The notes: generated by a model from the letters alone, not told the origin. A DNA stretch of 64,000 nucleotides from Paenibacillus typhae (GCF_900099765.1 NZ_FNDX01000004.1:124001-188000), one strand, 5' to 3'; shown: positions 1 to 8,510, counted from the stretch's first letter. Numbers and translations are program-made.

Positions 1-236
1 ATATTTTTGCTGCTTCGCAGCAGCTGTACCGCAAGCTCGGCATCCCGGGATCGCAGCATCTGCTGATGCACCTGCCCCCGGGGCAGCACCCTAACTATCC
101 GGACGGCGTAACGGATGACACGCACTTCAGCACCGAAGGCGCCAACCGTATTGCCGCGCTTGTAGCCGTAGCTATCCGGCAGTGTACAGCCCTGGCAGAG
201 CTGCACGCTTACCTGCACAAGGAGGCAGCCCGATAA
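1..236 (+). CDS. SGNH/GDSL acetylesterase, C-terminal part (partial)
   Basis: The reading frame is open from base 3 to a TAA at 234-236; only the last 77 residues are in the window. The segment DDTHFSTEGANRIA carries the Asp-x-x-His pair of block V of SGNH/GDSL esterases and resembles the end of rhamnogalacturonan acetylesterases, which deacetylate pectin side chains. The stop codon overlaps the ATG of the next gene by one base (TAATG), so the two are translationally coupled and probably part of one polysaccharide-degradation operon entering from the left. The family is clear from the His block; the exact substrate is inferred. Confidence 0.75.
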   Translation, partial: IFAASQQLYRKLGIPGSQHLLMHLPPGQHPNYPDGVTDDTHFSTEGANRIAALVAVAIRQCTALAELHAYLHKEAAR

Positions 237-1078
237 TGAACATACCGCTGCATCTCGGCATCCGCGCCCATGATTTTCCCGGCCATTCCCTGCCGGAGCT
301 GATCGCGAAGCTGAAGCACTACCGGTTCAGCCACATTCAGCTTGCCGTGCGCAAATCATTCCCGGGCAGTGTTCCTTCCCTGTCCTCGCTCAGTCCAGGA
401 ACGGCTGTATATTACGGGGAAAGCTTCCGCCAGGCGGGTATCAAAATTGCCGTGCTCGGCTGCTATGTCAACATCATTGACCCTGATCCCGGCAAACGGC
501 AGCAGGCGCTGCAGGATTTCAGCACACATCTGCGTCTGGCCCGTGACTTCGGAGCCAGTCTGGTCGGCACTGAAACGGGCAGCGTCGGGAACGGCTATAC
601 ACCGGACAATTTTACCGAGGAGGCCTTTTTGGAGGTGGTAGCGTCGGTAAAATGGATGGTTGCGGAGGCTGAACGGTTTGGCGTTACCGTAGGCATTGAA
701 GCAGGCCAGAATCATCCGCTGCATAGCGCCAGGCTGGCGAAGCGGCTGCTGGAGCTGGTCCCGTCGAATAATCTGCAGATTATTCTGGACTGCGCAAACC
801 TGATGTCACCAGACAACTACCGGCAGCAGGAGGCTGTTATTACCGAGGCGCTGGAGCTTCTGGGCGACCGGATTGCGGTCATCCATCTCAAGGATTTCAC
901 TGTAGAGGACGGCAAAATCGTTATCGTTCCTGTCGGCCAGGGTCAGCTGCATTTTGCACCCATTCTGCAATACATGAAATACAGGCGCCCTCATATCCAG
1001 GGACTGCTGGAGAGCACATCGGAGCCCTTTTTACAGGATAGTGTAGATCTTCTGCACCGGCTGTATAATGAAGTTTAG
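236..1078 (+). CDS. Sugar phosphate isomerase/epimerase (AP endonuclease 2-like TIM barrel)
   Basis: A 280-residue protein that looks like a xylose isomerase-like TIM barrel. Typical strand ends with candidate metal ligands are visible: GTETGS near residue 115, GIEAGQNHPLH near 160, ILDCANLM near 185 and VIHLKDF near 220. These proteins isomerise or epimerise sugars or sugar acids in the cytoplasm. The ATG at 236 is chosen because it overlaps the stop of the upstream acetylesterase and follows AAGGAGG at 220-226; an in-frame start at 182 lies inside that gene. It is the last gene of the operon, followed by a terminator. The substrate is unknown; a pectin-derived sugar is a guess from context. 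Confidence 0.8.
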   Translation: MNIPLHLGIRAHDFPGHSLPELIAKLKHYRFSHIQLAVRKSFPGSVPSLSSLSPGTAVYYGESFRQAGIKIAVLGCYVNIIDPDPGKRQQALQDFSTHLRLARDFGASLVGTETGSVGNGYTPDNFTEEAFLEVVASVKWMVAEAERFGVTVGIEAGQNHPLHSARLAKRLLELVPSNNLQIILDCANLMSPDNYRQQEAVITEALELLGDRIAVIHLKDFTVEDGKIVIVPVGQGQLHFAPILQYMKYRRPHIQGLLESTSEPFLQDSVDLLHRLYNEV

Positions 1079-1105
1079 GCTTTCGCCGTCCCGGCCGCAT
1101 CTTTT

Positions 1106-1134
1106 AAGCATCCGCAGCATGCGGGTGCTTTTTT
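1106..1134 (+). terminator. Rho-independent terminator after the isomerase gene
   Basis: AAGCATCCGCA and TGCGGGTGCTT form an 11-pair stem (one G-U) with a GCA loop, followed by a run of T. Confidence 0.85.
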
Positions 1135-1284
1135 GGCGCGGGCAGCTGCGCTGTTATGTGCTTCCCGGGATTTTCATGTAAAATAGACGATGGAGCTCCG
1201 CTCCCCTTACATACTGTTAGTTACTCAAGATCATGGGTACAATTAGGTTAGACAGCTTCATTCATACAAAGGATAGGTGAAATC

Positions 1285-3222
1285 ATGCACAAATTCGGAT
1301 TTGCCCGGGTCGCCGCAGCTTCCCCCGAGCTTCGCGTCGCAGACTGCGGGTTCAATGCAGCACAGATTATTGAAGTAATCAAACAGGCTCATGCACAGCA
1401 GGTGGAATATCTGGTGCTTCCGGAGCTATCTATTACAGGGTATACCTGCGCAGACTTGTTTCTGCAGCCCAAGCTGCAGACTGAAGCCATCGCAGCCCTG
1501 CATGAAATTACAGCCGCAACAGCCGGCCTCAGCCTGATCGTTATCGCCGGACTGCCTGTCGCCATCAAAGGCCGGCTGTTCAACTGCGCCGCAGTCCTTC
1601 AGCAGGGCAAGATTCTCGGTATTGTTCCCAAGACCTGCCTGCCCGGCTACAGCGAATTCTATGAGCCGCGCTGGTTTGCTGCCGCCGAGGAGCTGGAGGT
1701 TACCGAGCTCCGTCTGGGCGGTGTTACAGTGCCGATCGGCAATGATCTGATTTTTGCCAGTGAAAGTGACGGCAATCTGTCGTTCGGCGTAGAAATCTGC
1801 GAGGATCTATGGGTACCGGTGCCGCCGAGCAGCCTGCTGGCCCAGGCCGGCGCCCTGCTGCTGTTCAACCCGTCCGCCAGCAACGAACTGGTCGGCAAAG
1901 CCGATTACCGGCGCCAGCTGGTATCCGGCCAGTCCGCCTCCTGTGTGGCGGCTTATGTCTATGCGGGGAGCAATACTGGCGAGTCCTCGACAGATGTCGT
2001 GTTCGGCGGCCATTCGCTGATTGCCGAGAACGGTCAGACGCTGGCCGAATCAGAGCGGTTCAGCCATGAGAGCCAGCTCATCATCGCCGATATTGATGTC
2101 CCGAGGCTGCAATATTCCCGTTCGGTAATGGGCACGTTCCGGGCCGGCAAGGGCGGCCGCAACTACCGCGAGATCCTGTTCGCCGATCCGGGGGCAGAGC
2201 AGAAGGATCGCCAGCTTGTCCGCAAAATTGCCGTCAACCCGTTCGTTCCAGGCAATCCGCAGCAGCGGGATGAGCGCTGCCGGGAAATTCTGTCGATTCA
2301 GACCTCCGGCCTGATGAAGCGCATCCGCCACATCGGAACGAAGCAGGCGGTGATTGGCATCTCCGGCGGGCTTGATTCCACGCTCGCCCTGCTCGTTGCT
2401 GTACGCGCAATGGAACGCCTCGGACGTCCGGCAAGCGATGTGCTGGCCGTAACAATGCCGGGCTTCGGCACAACAAACCGGACCTACGACAATGCGGTTG
2501 GCCTGATCAAGGCGCTCGGCGCTTCGATGATGGTCGTTGACATTAAGGCGGCCTGCCTGCAGCATTTTGAAGATATCGGCCATGACAAGGATGTTCATGA
2601 CTTAACCTATGAGAATGTGCAGGCCCGTGAGCGCACGCAGATTCTGATGGATCTGGCCAATAAAAACGGCGGCATCGTCATCGGTACCGGAGACCTGTCC
2701 GAGCTTGCCCTTGGATGGTGTACGTATAACGGTGACCATATGTCGATGTACAGCGTGAACTCGGGTATTCCAAAAACGCTGATCCAGTATGTCGTTGCCT
2801 GGTACGCCGATCATGAGGCGGATGAGACGGTGAACAAGTTCCTCTACAGCATTATTGAGACAGGCATCAGCCCTGAGCTGCTGCCGCCGTCGGCTACCGG
2901 AGAGATTGTTCAGCTGACCGAGAATATCCTTGGACCCTACATTGTCCATGACTTCTTCCTCTACTACATGCTGCGGACCGGCGCAGGTCCGGGCAAAATG
3001 CTCTATCTGGCCCGGCAGGCCTTCGGTGAGGCTTACCCTAAGGAGCAGCTCAAGGCCTGGCTGAAGGTGTTCATCTCCCGTTTCTTCACCCAGCAGTTCA
3101 AGCGCTCCTGTCTGCCGGACGGGCCTAAGGTCGGTACCGTGAGCCTCTCGCCGCGTGGCGACTGGCGGATGCCAAGTGATGCTTCTGCCGCACTCTGGCT
3201 GCGTGAAGCGGACGAATTATAA
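1285..3222 (+). CDS. nadE: Glutamine-dependent NAD(+) synthetase
   Basis: A 645-residue enzyme of the long, glutamine-hydrolysing type. The N-terminal nitrilase-like amidase shows the Glu-Lys-Cys triad: E47 in LPELSITGY, K near 116 in IVPKTCLPGY, C near 172 in VEICEDLW. The C-terminal synthetase domain has the PP-loop ISGGLDSTLA near residue 360. It converts nicotinic acid adenine dinucleotide, glutamine and ATP to NAD in the cytosol. The ATG follows AGGATAGGTG. It is monocistronic, with terminators on both sides. Bacillus subtilis has a short ammonia-dependent enzyme, so the long form is notable. The other NAD genes of the window are 32 kb away. Confidence 0.95.
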   Translation: MHKFGFARVAAASPELRVADCGFNAAQIIEVIKQAHAQQVEYLVLPELSITGYTCADLFLQPKLQTEAIAALHEITAATAGLSLIVIAGLPVAIKGRLFNCAAVLQQGKILGIVPKTCLPGYSEFYEPRWFAAAEELEVTELRLGGVTVPIGNDLIFASESDGNLSFGVEICEDLWVPVPPSSLLAQAGALLLFNPSASNELVGKADYRRQLVSGQSASCVAAYVYAGSNTGESSTDVVFGGHSLIAENGQTLAESERFSHESQLIIADIDVPRLQYSRSVMGTFRAGKGGRNYREILFADPGAEQKDRQLVRKIAVNPFVPGNPQQRDERCREILSIQTSGLMKRIRHIGTKQAVIGISGGLDSTLALLVAVRAMERLGRPASDVLAVTMPGFGTTNRTYDNAVGLIKALGASMMVVDIKAACLQHFEDIGHDKDVHDLTYENVQARERTQILMDLANKNGGIVIGTGDLSELALGWCTYNGDHMSMYSVNSGIPKTLIQYVVAWYADHEADETVNKFLYSIIETGISPELLPPSATGEIVQLTENILGPYIVHDFFLYYMLRTGAGPGKMLYLARQAFGEAYPKEQLKAWLKVFISRFFTQQFKRSCLPDGPKVGTVSLSPRGDWRMPSDASAALWLREADEL

Positions 3223-3242
3223 TCTCAGGCGGGTTAAATAAT

Positions 3243-3286
3243 AGCTGTATCCTCATCAGTTCAGGCTGGTGCGGGTACGGCTTTTT
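3243..3286 (+). terminator. Terminator of nadE
   Basis: AGCTGTATCC pairs with GGGTACGGCT using two G-U pairs, extended by an inner CATCA/TGGTG helix, then TTTTT. Confidence 0.7.
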
Positions 3287-3314
3287 AGTGTGCTCCAAAA
3301 AAGTAGTTTGGCTC

Positions 3315-3343
3315 TTGACGTATTTTTGCAGAGATGATATATT
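3315..3343 (+). promoter_or_regulatory. Sigma-A promoter of the marR-MFS operon
   Basis: TTGACG at 3315-3320, a 17-base spacer, and TATATT at 3338-3343. The predicted start of transcription falls directly before the A+T-rich operator-like repeats. Confidence 0.7.
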
Positions 3344-3352
3344 GTTTCATGC

Positions 3353-3425
3353 TTTAATAATTAAGTAGTTAATTATTTATTGATTAATTATTTCTCGATT
3401 AATTATTAAATCTTTAATTTAATAA
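3353..3425. promoter_or_regulatory. Operator-like cluster of TTAATTA repeats
   Basis: About 70 bases contain almost only A and T, with repeated TTAATTATT and GATTAATTA words, several of them self-complementary (TAATTA). The cluster lies between the promoter and the MarR start, where an autorepressor would bind. MarR proteins commonly bind A+T-rich palindromes; the link to the adjacent MarR is inferred. Confidence 0.5.
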
Positions 3426-3466
3426 ACCGTTTATGTATTTCAAATGATTGTCCGGGAGGTGAAGGA

Positions 3467-3901
3467 TTGACAGATCAGGAGCGTGACAGATATTTTGAAT
3501 TCCCCATTCTTTTTAAGACTTTCCTGAAGGGGCTCGGCCAGCAGTGGAACAAACAAGGCTTTCCAATCACCCAGACCCAGTTCAAGGCGCTGCAAACCTT
3601 GTCCAGGGAAGGTCCGATGATGGTCTCTCAGCTGGCCGCTGCGCTTGATTTGACACCTGCCGCAGTTACGGGAATTACGGATCAGCTGCTTACTGAAGGC
3701 TATATTCAGAAGGAGCGCGCCGCCGGAGACCGCCGGGCCATGCAAATCACGCTGACTGCCGAAGGAATAGCCGTAATCAAGGCAACGCAGGGGAAGCTTG
3801 GTGAAGTTATGCATTCTTATTTCAGTATTTTGCCTGAAGAAGACATGGAGCATTTGAGAAGAATTTTCGGGATATTAATCAAGGAATTAGACAAAAAATA
3901 A
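3467..3901 (+). CDS. MarR family transcriptional regulator
   Basis: A 144-residue winged-helix protein. Recognition region: QLAAALDLTPAAVTGITDQL (about 55-75), followed by the wing YIQKERAAGDRRAMQITLT with the Asp-Arg-Arg turn typical of MarR. The TTG at 3467 is preceded by GGGAGGTGAAGGA, an excellent ribosome binding site, and no ATG fits better. It lies 8 bases before an MFS drug exporter in the same operon, so it most likely represses the pair and is released by an exported compound. The repeats just upstream are a plausible operator. Confidence 0.9.
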   Translation: MTDQERDRYFEFPILFKTFLKGLGQQWNKQGFPITQTQFKALQTLSREGPMMVSQLAAALDLTPAAVTGITDQLLTEGYIQKERAAGDRRAMQITLTAEGIAVIKATQGKLGEVMHSYFSILPEEDMEHLRRIFGILIKELDKK

Positions 3902-3909
3902 AAGAGACG

Positions 3910-5535
3910 GTGAAGAAACCAACTATGGAAAACCTAACAGATAAGCGCAAGCTATCCATTATGATCGCCATTATGGCAGCGATGCTGTTTGCCGCGATCA
4001 ACCAGACGATTACCAGCACGGCGATGCCGCGCATCATCTCCATTCTTGACGGTATGGACTACTATACCTGGACCATTAATATTTACCTGCTGACCTCGAC
4101 AATTGCCACCGTGCTCGTCGGCAAGCTCTCTGACATGTTCGGGCGCAAGCCGTTTCTGCTCGTCGGTATTCTGCTCTTTATGGTCGGCGCCTTTTTAACG
4201 GGTACCTCCGACAATGTCTTCCAGTTCATCACTTACCGCGGGATTCAGGGTATTGGGGCCGGTATCATCCAGTCCTCCGCTTTTACCGCTGTAGGCGACC
4301 TGTTCCCTCCGCGCGAGCGCGGCAAATGGATGGGTCTGATGACCGCAGTCTTCGGCTTCTCCAGCGTACTTGGACCGACACTCGGCGGTTACCTGATTGA
4401 CCATCTCGACTGGCATTGGCTGTTCTGGATCTTCCTCCCGCTTGGTGTGGTCGCATTCGGCATGATCCTGGCCCTGTTTCCAAAAGCACAACGCGGAGCA
4501 TCGACCAGCATCGACTACCTAGGCTCCCTGTTTATGACAACCACCATCGTACCGCTGCTGCTTGCTTTTTCCTGGGCGGGTACGGAATATGACTGGGGCT
4601 CTGCCCAGATTCTCGGGCTGCTGGCTGCCACTGTAGTATCAGCAATTATCTTTATCTTCGTTGAAACCAAAGCCAAAAACCCGATCCTGCCGCTTCACCT
4701 GTTCAAAAACAGTGTAGTTACGATCTCCAACCTGATCGGCTTCCTGATGAACTTCGGCATGATGGGCGCGATGATCTACCTGTCCTTCTTTGTACAGGGT
4801 GTACTTGGAATTTCCGCAACCTATGCAGGTTATGTAACTATGCCGATGTCCATCGTAATGGTTATAGCCAGCGCCCTGACCGGCCAGATGATTGCCAAAA
4901 AGGGAAAATACAAACGCTTCGCCCTGATCGGTGTACCGATTATGGTTGCCGGTATGGGCATTATGGTAATCATGCATAACGTGCCGATGGCTGTGCTTAG
5001 TATGATCGTATTCGGTCTGGGCCTGGGCCTCGGGATGCCTGTCTTCTCACTGGCTACCCAGAATGCCGTGTCCCACACCGAGCTTGGTGCAGTAACAGCC
5101 TCTACTCAGCTGTTCCGTAACCTTGGCGGTACCATCGGCATCGCGGTAATGGGTACTGTAATGTCGAACAATCTGACCAAGCATCTGAAAGAAGCACTGA
5201 CCTCATCGTCGGCGGCCGACTTCAGCAAGCTTGATCCAACGGTTGCCCAGCAGATGACTGCTTTTGCCAACCCGCAGGCGCTGATGAACAAGCCGCTGCT
5301 GGAGCAGACGCAAGCCGGCCTGCCTGCTGATGTTCAGCCAATATTCGTACAGATGATTGACAGCATCCGTGATGCACTGGGCCAGACCCTGTCCACTGTA
5401 TTCCTGACAGGCACCATCGTTCTGTGTCTTGCCTTCGTGCTCGTGTTCTTCCTGAAAGAGCTGCCGCTGCGTTCCTCGAATAAGGCTCCTGCTGAAGCAG
5501 AAGCTGTGGATACCAAGAAATTGGCGGTAGAGTAA
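3910..5535 (+). CDS. MFS multidrug efflux transporter, DHA2 (EmrB/QacA) type
   Basis: A 541-residue, roughly 14-helix major facilitator. The first helix ends in AAINQTITSTAMPRI, the usual start of DHA2 drug/H+ antiporters; the loop 2-3 motif KLSDMFGRKPF and the motif C-like GFSSVLGPTLGGYLID are present. It should expel amphiphilic drugs with proton influx. The GTG at 3910 gives the longest form; an ATG at 3925 is possible, and neither has a strong ribosome binding site, which suggests coupling to the upstream marR gene. A terminator follows. Confidence 0.9.
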   Translation: MKKPTMENLTDKRKLSIMIAIMAAMLFAAINQTITSTAMPRIISILDGMDYYTWTINIYLLTSTIATVLVGKLSDMFGRKPFLLVGILLFMVGAFLTGTSDNVFQFITYRGIQGIGAGIIQSSAFTAVGDLFPPRERGKWMGLMTAVFGFSSVLGPTLGGYLIDHLDWHWLFWIFLPLGVVAFGMILALFPKAQRGASTSIDYLGSLFMTTTIVPLLLAFSWAGTEYDWGSAQILGLLAATVVSAIIFIFVETKAKNPILPLHLFKNSVVTISNLIGFLMNFGMMGAMIYLSFFVQGVLGISATYAGYVTMPMSIVMVIASALTGQMIAKKGKYKRFALIGVPIMVAGMGIMVIMHNVPMAVLSMIVFGLGLGLGMPVFSLATQNAVSHTELGAVTASTQLFRNLGGTIGIAVMGTVMSNNLTKHLKEALTSSSAADFSKLDPTVAQQMTAFANPQALMNKPLLEQTQAGLPADVQPIFVQMIDSIRDALGQTLSTVFLTGTIVLCLAFVLVFFLKELPLRSSNKAPAEAEAVDTKKLAVE

Positions 5536-5560
5536 GGGATTAGACTTAGCTCAATAAAAG

Positions 5561-5601
5561 AGGCAGCAGCTGATCACTCCGGTGACCGGCTGCTGCCTTT
5601 T
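5561..5601 (+). terminator. Terminator of the marR-MFS operon
   Basis: AGGCAGCAGC and GCTGCTGCCT form a perfect 10-pair stem with an inner TCAC/GTGA helix, followed by TTTT. Confidence 0.85.
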
Positions 5602-5727
5602 GTTGCCACTGCGGTGCTGCGCGGCACCGGCTGACCTGTCCGGCACCCTTCCCGGACCGGAGACAACAGTCCGTTGCGCTGCAGCCTGTAAAGGGTAATG
5701 ACATCTGTAGAACAGGAGGCGATGATC

Positions 5728-6264
5728 ATGTCAAAGGCTGATAACGGCCGGCAAATTCCGGACGGAGCCATCGAGACGTTTATGCTCCCGCCGGATGGCC
5801 TGCTGCCGAACAACCAGGCGCTGCCGGTCATTGTGTATATAGGTGCTCTGCGGGACCATCCGGAACGCACCGAGCAAATCTTCAATGACAACGGCTGGCT
5901 GAACAGCTGGCAGAACGGTGTATTCAGCTATCATCATTACCACAGCAACGCCCATGAGGTGCTTGGCGTGATGTCCGGCAGCGCCAGCTTGCAGCTTGGC
6001 GGCGATGCCGGCCGGACGCTTGCGGTATCGGCCGGAGATGTGCTGGTGCTGCCGGCCGGCACGGCGCACAAGCTGCTGCACAGCTCCGCCGGCTTCCGCG
6101 TCGCCGGCGCTTATCCCGGCGGGACGGATTACAACACCCGCCGGGCTACCCCGGACGATCTCGCAGCGGCGCTGCCCGAGATCGCGCAGGTTCCGCTGCC
6201 GGACAGCGATCCGGCCTACGGCAAGGCCGGGCCGCTGCTGGAGGCATGGGGGGCAGGAGGCTAA
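5728..6264 (+). CDS. Cupin domain protein (YjlB-like)
   Basis: A 178-residue single-cupin protein. Cupin motif 1 is visible as YHHYHSNAHEVLGVMSG (His-His-x-His and Glu, the usual metal ligands) near residue 70, and motif 2 as VLPAGTAHKLL near 112. Length and layout fit B. subtilis YjlB, whose reaction is not known. The start at ATG 5728 is set by AGGAGG at 5714-5719; ATG 5722 would be too close. It stands alone between two terminators. The fold is secure; the function is unknown. Confidence 0.8.
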   Translation: MSKADNGRQIPDGAIETFMLPPDGLLPNNQALPVIVYIGALRDHPERTEQIFNDNGWLNSWQNGVFSYHHYHSNAHEVLGVMSGSASLQLGGDAGRTLAVSAGDVLVLPAGTAHKLLHSSAGFRVAGAYPGGTDYNTRRATPDDLAAALPEIAQVPLPDSDPAYGKAGPLLEAWGAGG

Positions 6265-6314
6265 ATGCGTCAGCCGAATGTCATAACCGAAGCAGGCCGT
6301 TTTTTTGGAATCAA

Positions 6315-6351
6315 AAAGAGCTTTGCCGGAATTCTACGGCAAAGCTCTTTT
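6315..6351. terminator. Bidirectional terminator
   Basis: AAAGAGCTTTGCCG pairs with CGGCAAAGCTCTTT around an 8-base loop. Runs of A and T on either side let it serve both the cupin gene and the convergent methyltransferase. Confidence 0.85.
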
Positions 6352-6360
6352 ACATGCAGC

Positions 6361-7263
6361 TTATTTAGTCCTGCTATACATATTCTCATCCCGCAGCCGG
6401 ATCAGCACCTTGCCGAAGCGGCCTCCCTGCTGCACAGTCACCTTTCCTTCCGGATACGTAGCTTGCATATAGTCAGAAACTATTTTCCGGATATCTCCAC
6501 CGTCTGCAAGGCGGTGGTGTTTCAGCAGCTGATGCACCTCGTCAATGGCCTCTTCTACAGTGTATTCCGTCCTCTTCATTTCCTTGGTCACAATCGACTC
6601 GAATGCATAGTCCTTCAGATAGAGCAGATTCAGCAGATAGGCCATTTCGGAGGCTTCGCCAAGCGGAGCCGCCTTCCCGGTAATCAGCGGCAGCACCTCG
6701 TTCAGCAGACTGTGCCGCCTGGAGCCGGCTGAAGTGCTGATATAGCAGAATTGGCTGGCACAGCTGATCACACGCTCCGCGCCTGCCCAGTCGGACACAG
6801 CCGGACACATCGAGACAAATACAAGATCAAACGCCTGCTCCCAGCCCCTGGCTGCCAGATCAATATCCTCGAAAGCTTCGCGTACCAGGGTAATTTCCGC
6901 TTTTCCTGGGCTGACACGGGCTTTATTCGCTTCAAACAAATCGGCCAGCAGCGCATTCGGCTCAACGGCGGTCACCTTCGCCCCGCGCTCGGCAAACGGC
7001 ACACTGAACCCGCCTGAAGCCGCGCCGATATCCAGCACCGTCAATCCGTCAAAATCAACGCCCTGCCCCTCCATCCAGCCGATGATCCGCTCCGCCCGCT
7101 GTCTGCCGCCTTCACTGAACACCTCTTCATTAAATACAGCCGCTTTGGAATCGAAGGATCGGGTAGGGTCCACGCCGGCCTTTCTTGTCAAATTAATGTA
7201 GGATTTCGGGTCCTCCTTCCATGCCTGCTCCCATACCTGTGCGTCAAATAGATCCTTGTTCAT
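6361..7263 (-). CDS. Class I SAM-dependent methyltransferase
   Basis: A 300-residue protein with a Rossmann methyltransferase core: motif I VLDIGAASGGFSVPFAERG (about 75-93), motif II VTAVEPN, and FDLVFVSMCPAVS as the motif IV region. The N-terminal 60 residues (helical, AQVWEQAWKEDPKSYIN) and the long C-terminal part are typical of Paenibacillus and Bacillus methyltransferases without assigned substrate. It is preceded, in the same direction, by an Rrf2 regulator 94 bases away, and its promoter region carries the same AGACTTAA word as the Rrf2 promoter. Substrate unknown. Confidence 0.8.
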   Translation of the reverse strand: MNKDLFDAQVWEQAWKEDPKSYINLTRKAGVDPTRSFDSKAAVFNEEVFSEGGRQRAERIIGWMEGQGVDFDGLTVLDIGAASGGFSVPFAERGAKVTAVEPNALLADLFEANKARVSPGKAEITLVREAFEDIDLAARGWEQAFDLVFVSMCPAVSDWAGAERVISCASQFCYISTSAGSRRHSLLNEVLPLITGKAAPLGEASEMAYLLNLLYLKDYAFESIVTKEMKRTEYTVEEAIDEVHQLLKHHRLADGGDIRKIVSDYMQATYPEGKVTVQQGGRFGKVLIRLRDENMYSRTK

Positions 7264-7297
7264 GCTTTATCATCCCTTTTCGTTTAATGTACTACCT

Positions 7298-7321
7298 GTC
7301 TTACAAAGACTTAAAAGACTT
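7298..7321. promoter_or_regulatory. Candidate Rrf2 operator before the methyltransferase gene
   Basis: GTCTTACAAAGAC (5-base arms, 3-base spacer) at 7298-7310 overlaps AGACTTAAAAGACTT at 7307-7321. The latter shares AGACTTAA with the palindrome at 7776-7790 in front of the Rrf2 gene. Regulation by that protein is inferred. Confidence 0.4.
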
Positions 7322-7357
7322 CTTATATCTATAATCAAGCCGTAAAAATAACGGCGC

Positions 7358-7759
7358 TTATAAATCCACCGTTACTTTTGCAGCAAGCTCGGAAATCTTC
7401 TTATTCTGCAGGTAGTCTTCCATCCCGTTCTCGGCTTCCACCATCACCTGCTGGATCAGGCATTCACTGGAGTGATTCAGTGTGCAGTCAAACAGCGATG
7501 CCGTCCCTTCAATCGCATGGATAACATCGAGAAAAGAAATATCGTCCTTCTTCTGTTTGAGCAGATACCCGCCGTTCGCACCTGAGGCTGACTGAATCAG
7601 TCCGGCCTTTACCAGCTTGGTCAGAATCTTCGACAGATACGTCGGCGATACATGCTGCCGCTCCGCCAGCTGCTGCACGCCCACAGGCTTATCAGGGGAA
7701 GCTGCGACCAGAAAAAGCATCGTATGCAGCGCATAATTCGTCGCTTTGGAGTATTTCAT
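7358..7759 (-). CDS. Rrf2 family transcriptional regulator
   Basis: A 133-residue winged-helix protein starting MKYSKATNYALHTMLFL, the standard Rrf2 opening. The recognition region is VQQLAERQHVSPTYLSKIL (about 30-48), and GANGGYLL precedes the dimerisation helix. Only two Cys are present (LFDCTLNHSSEC), so a classic three-Cys cluster as in IscR or NsrR is not complete; it resembles YwnA-type members. Start 7759 is preferred because GAGGTGG precedes it and the alignment begins there; an upstream TTG at 7771 has no ribosome binding site. It probably controls itself and the downstream methyltransferase. Confidence 0.85.
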   Translation of the reverse strand: MKYSKATNYALHTMLFLVAASPDKPVGVQQLAERQHVSPTYLSKILTKLVKAGLIQSASGANGGYLLKQKKDDISFLDVIHAIEGTASLFDCTLNHSSECLIQQVMVEAENGMEDYLQNKKISELAAKVTVDL

Positions 7760-7775
7760 GTTCCACCTCAATTAC

Positions 7776-7790
7776 AGACTTAATGAGTCT
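7776..7790. promoter_or_regulatory. Palindrome upstream of the Rrf2 gene
   Basis: AGACT-TAATG-AGTCT, a perfect 5-base inverted repeat 16 bases upstream of the start codon, suited to autorepression. Confidence 0.45.
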
Positions 7791-7887
7791 ATAATAGCCG
7801 TTATGGGAAAGGAATGCAAGCTTCTTCTATGCTTTTTGAATAAGCTGTTTGCTAATATATTTATCATTATGGCCTGCCGCGGACGGT

Positions 7888-8334
7888 TTAGTTAAGCTTA
7901 AGCAGCCTTATTACTTCACCTTCAATGATTTCTTCGCTTACTCTAAGAAACCCCAGAGACTCATACAGATTACCTGCAATCCGATTATCCGGCCTGTGGC
8001 CGATCATTAGCCTCTGACATCCAAGCTCACGCATATGATCAATCAATTCCCGCATTGCTTTTTTGGCGAAGCCGTTCCCCTGGTGCTTCTCATCAATCAT
8101 GAGTGCAGGTATCCAATGGTTACCGTCGGCGTCAGGTGTTTTACAATAAACAAGAAAACCTACGGGCAAAGCCTCAGAACAGATTACGCAAAGCTCATAG
8201 TCATGAACGAATTTGGACTCTGCTATCCAGTAAACAACAGGAGCTGGAAAAACACCGGTTTGTTCCTGCTTTACTGTTAGCCGGGTGCAATCATACCAAT
8301 TCTCAACAGATACCGGTCTTAATTCGATAGACAT
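7888..8334 (-). CDS. GNAT family N-acetyltransferase
   Basis: A 148-residue acetyltransferase. The acetyl-CoA loop is ALMIDEKHQGNGFAKKAM (Q-x-x-G-x-A form), followed by RPDNRIAGNLYESLGF, the usual end of the fold. It resembles spermine/spermidine acetyltransferase BltD, but the substrate cannot be fixed from sequence alone. Start 8334 is chosen since GGAGG lies 7 bases upstream; ATG 8340 would be only one base from it, and the longer reading to 8448 has no support. Probably monocistronic. Confidence 0.8.
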   Translation of the reverse strand: MSIELRPVSVENWYDCTRLTVKQEQTGVFPAPVVYWIAESKFVHDYELCVICSEALPVGFLVYCKTPDADGNHWIPALMIDEKHQGNGFAKKAMRELIDHMRELGCQRLMIGHRPDNRIAGNLYESLGFLRVSEEIIEGEVIRLLKLN

Positions 8335-8438
8335 ATCCATTCCTCCAGAATTCAGATCACCTTCTCCGATAATCGGACAATCTAATAATATCCTACTCAT
8401 TAACGGATTAAGATGGAGAGAACGGTTATAAAAAAAGA

Positions 8439-8510
8439 GTATTCGCACAAAATGCAGCTACATCGCGCGAGGACAGACCTCCTGGATGTAACTGCAAATT
8501 GTACAGCTAT
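8439..8510. repeat. Degenerate pair of 23-base palindromic units
   Basis: Two 23-base units begin at 8439 and 8488 (cores GCACAAAATGCAGCTA and ACTGCAAATTGTACAGCTA). Both resemble the class B units of the four-unit elements at 33.5 and 58.0 kb. Spacing is 49 rather than 51, and no other two units are evident, so this may be an eroded or half element. A GAGG/CCTC hairpin lies between them. Confidence 0.4.

Noticed and set aside
6265-6732. 155-residue plus-strand frame after the cupin gene
   Set aside because: Runs through a bidirectional terminator and lies antisense to the methyltransferase.
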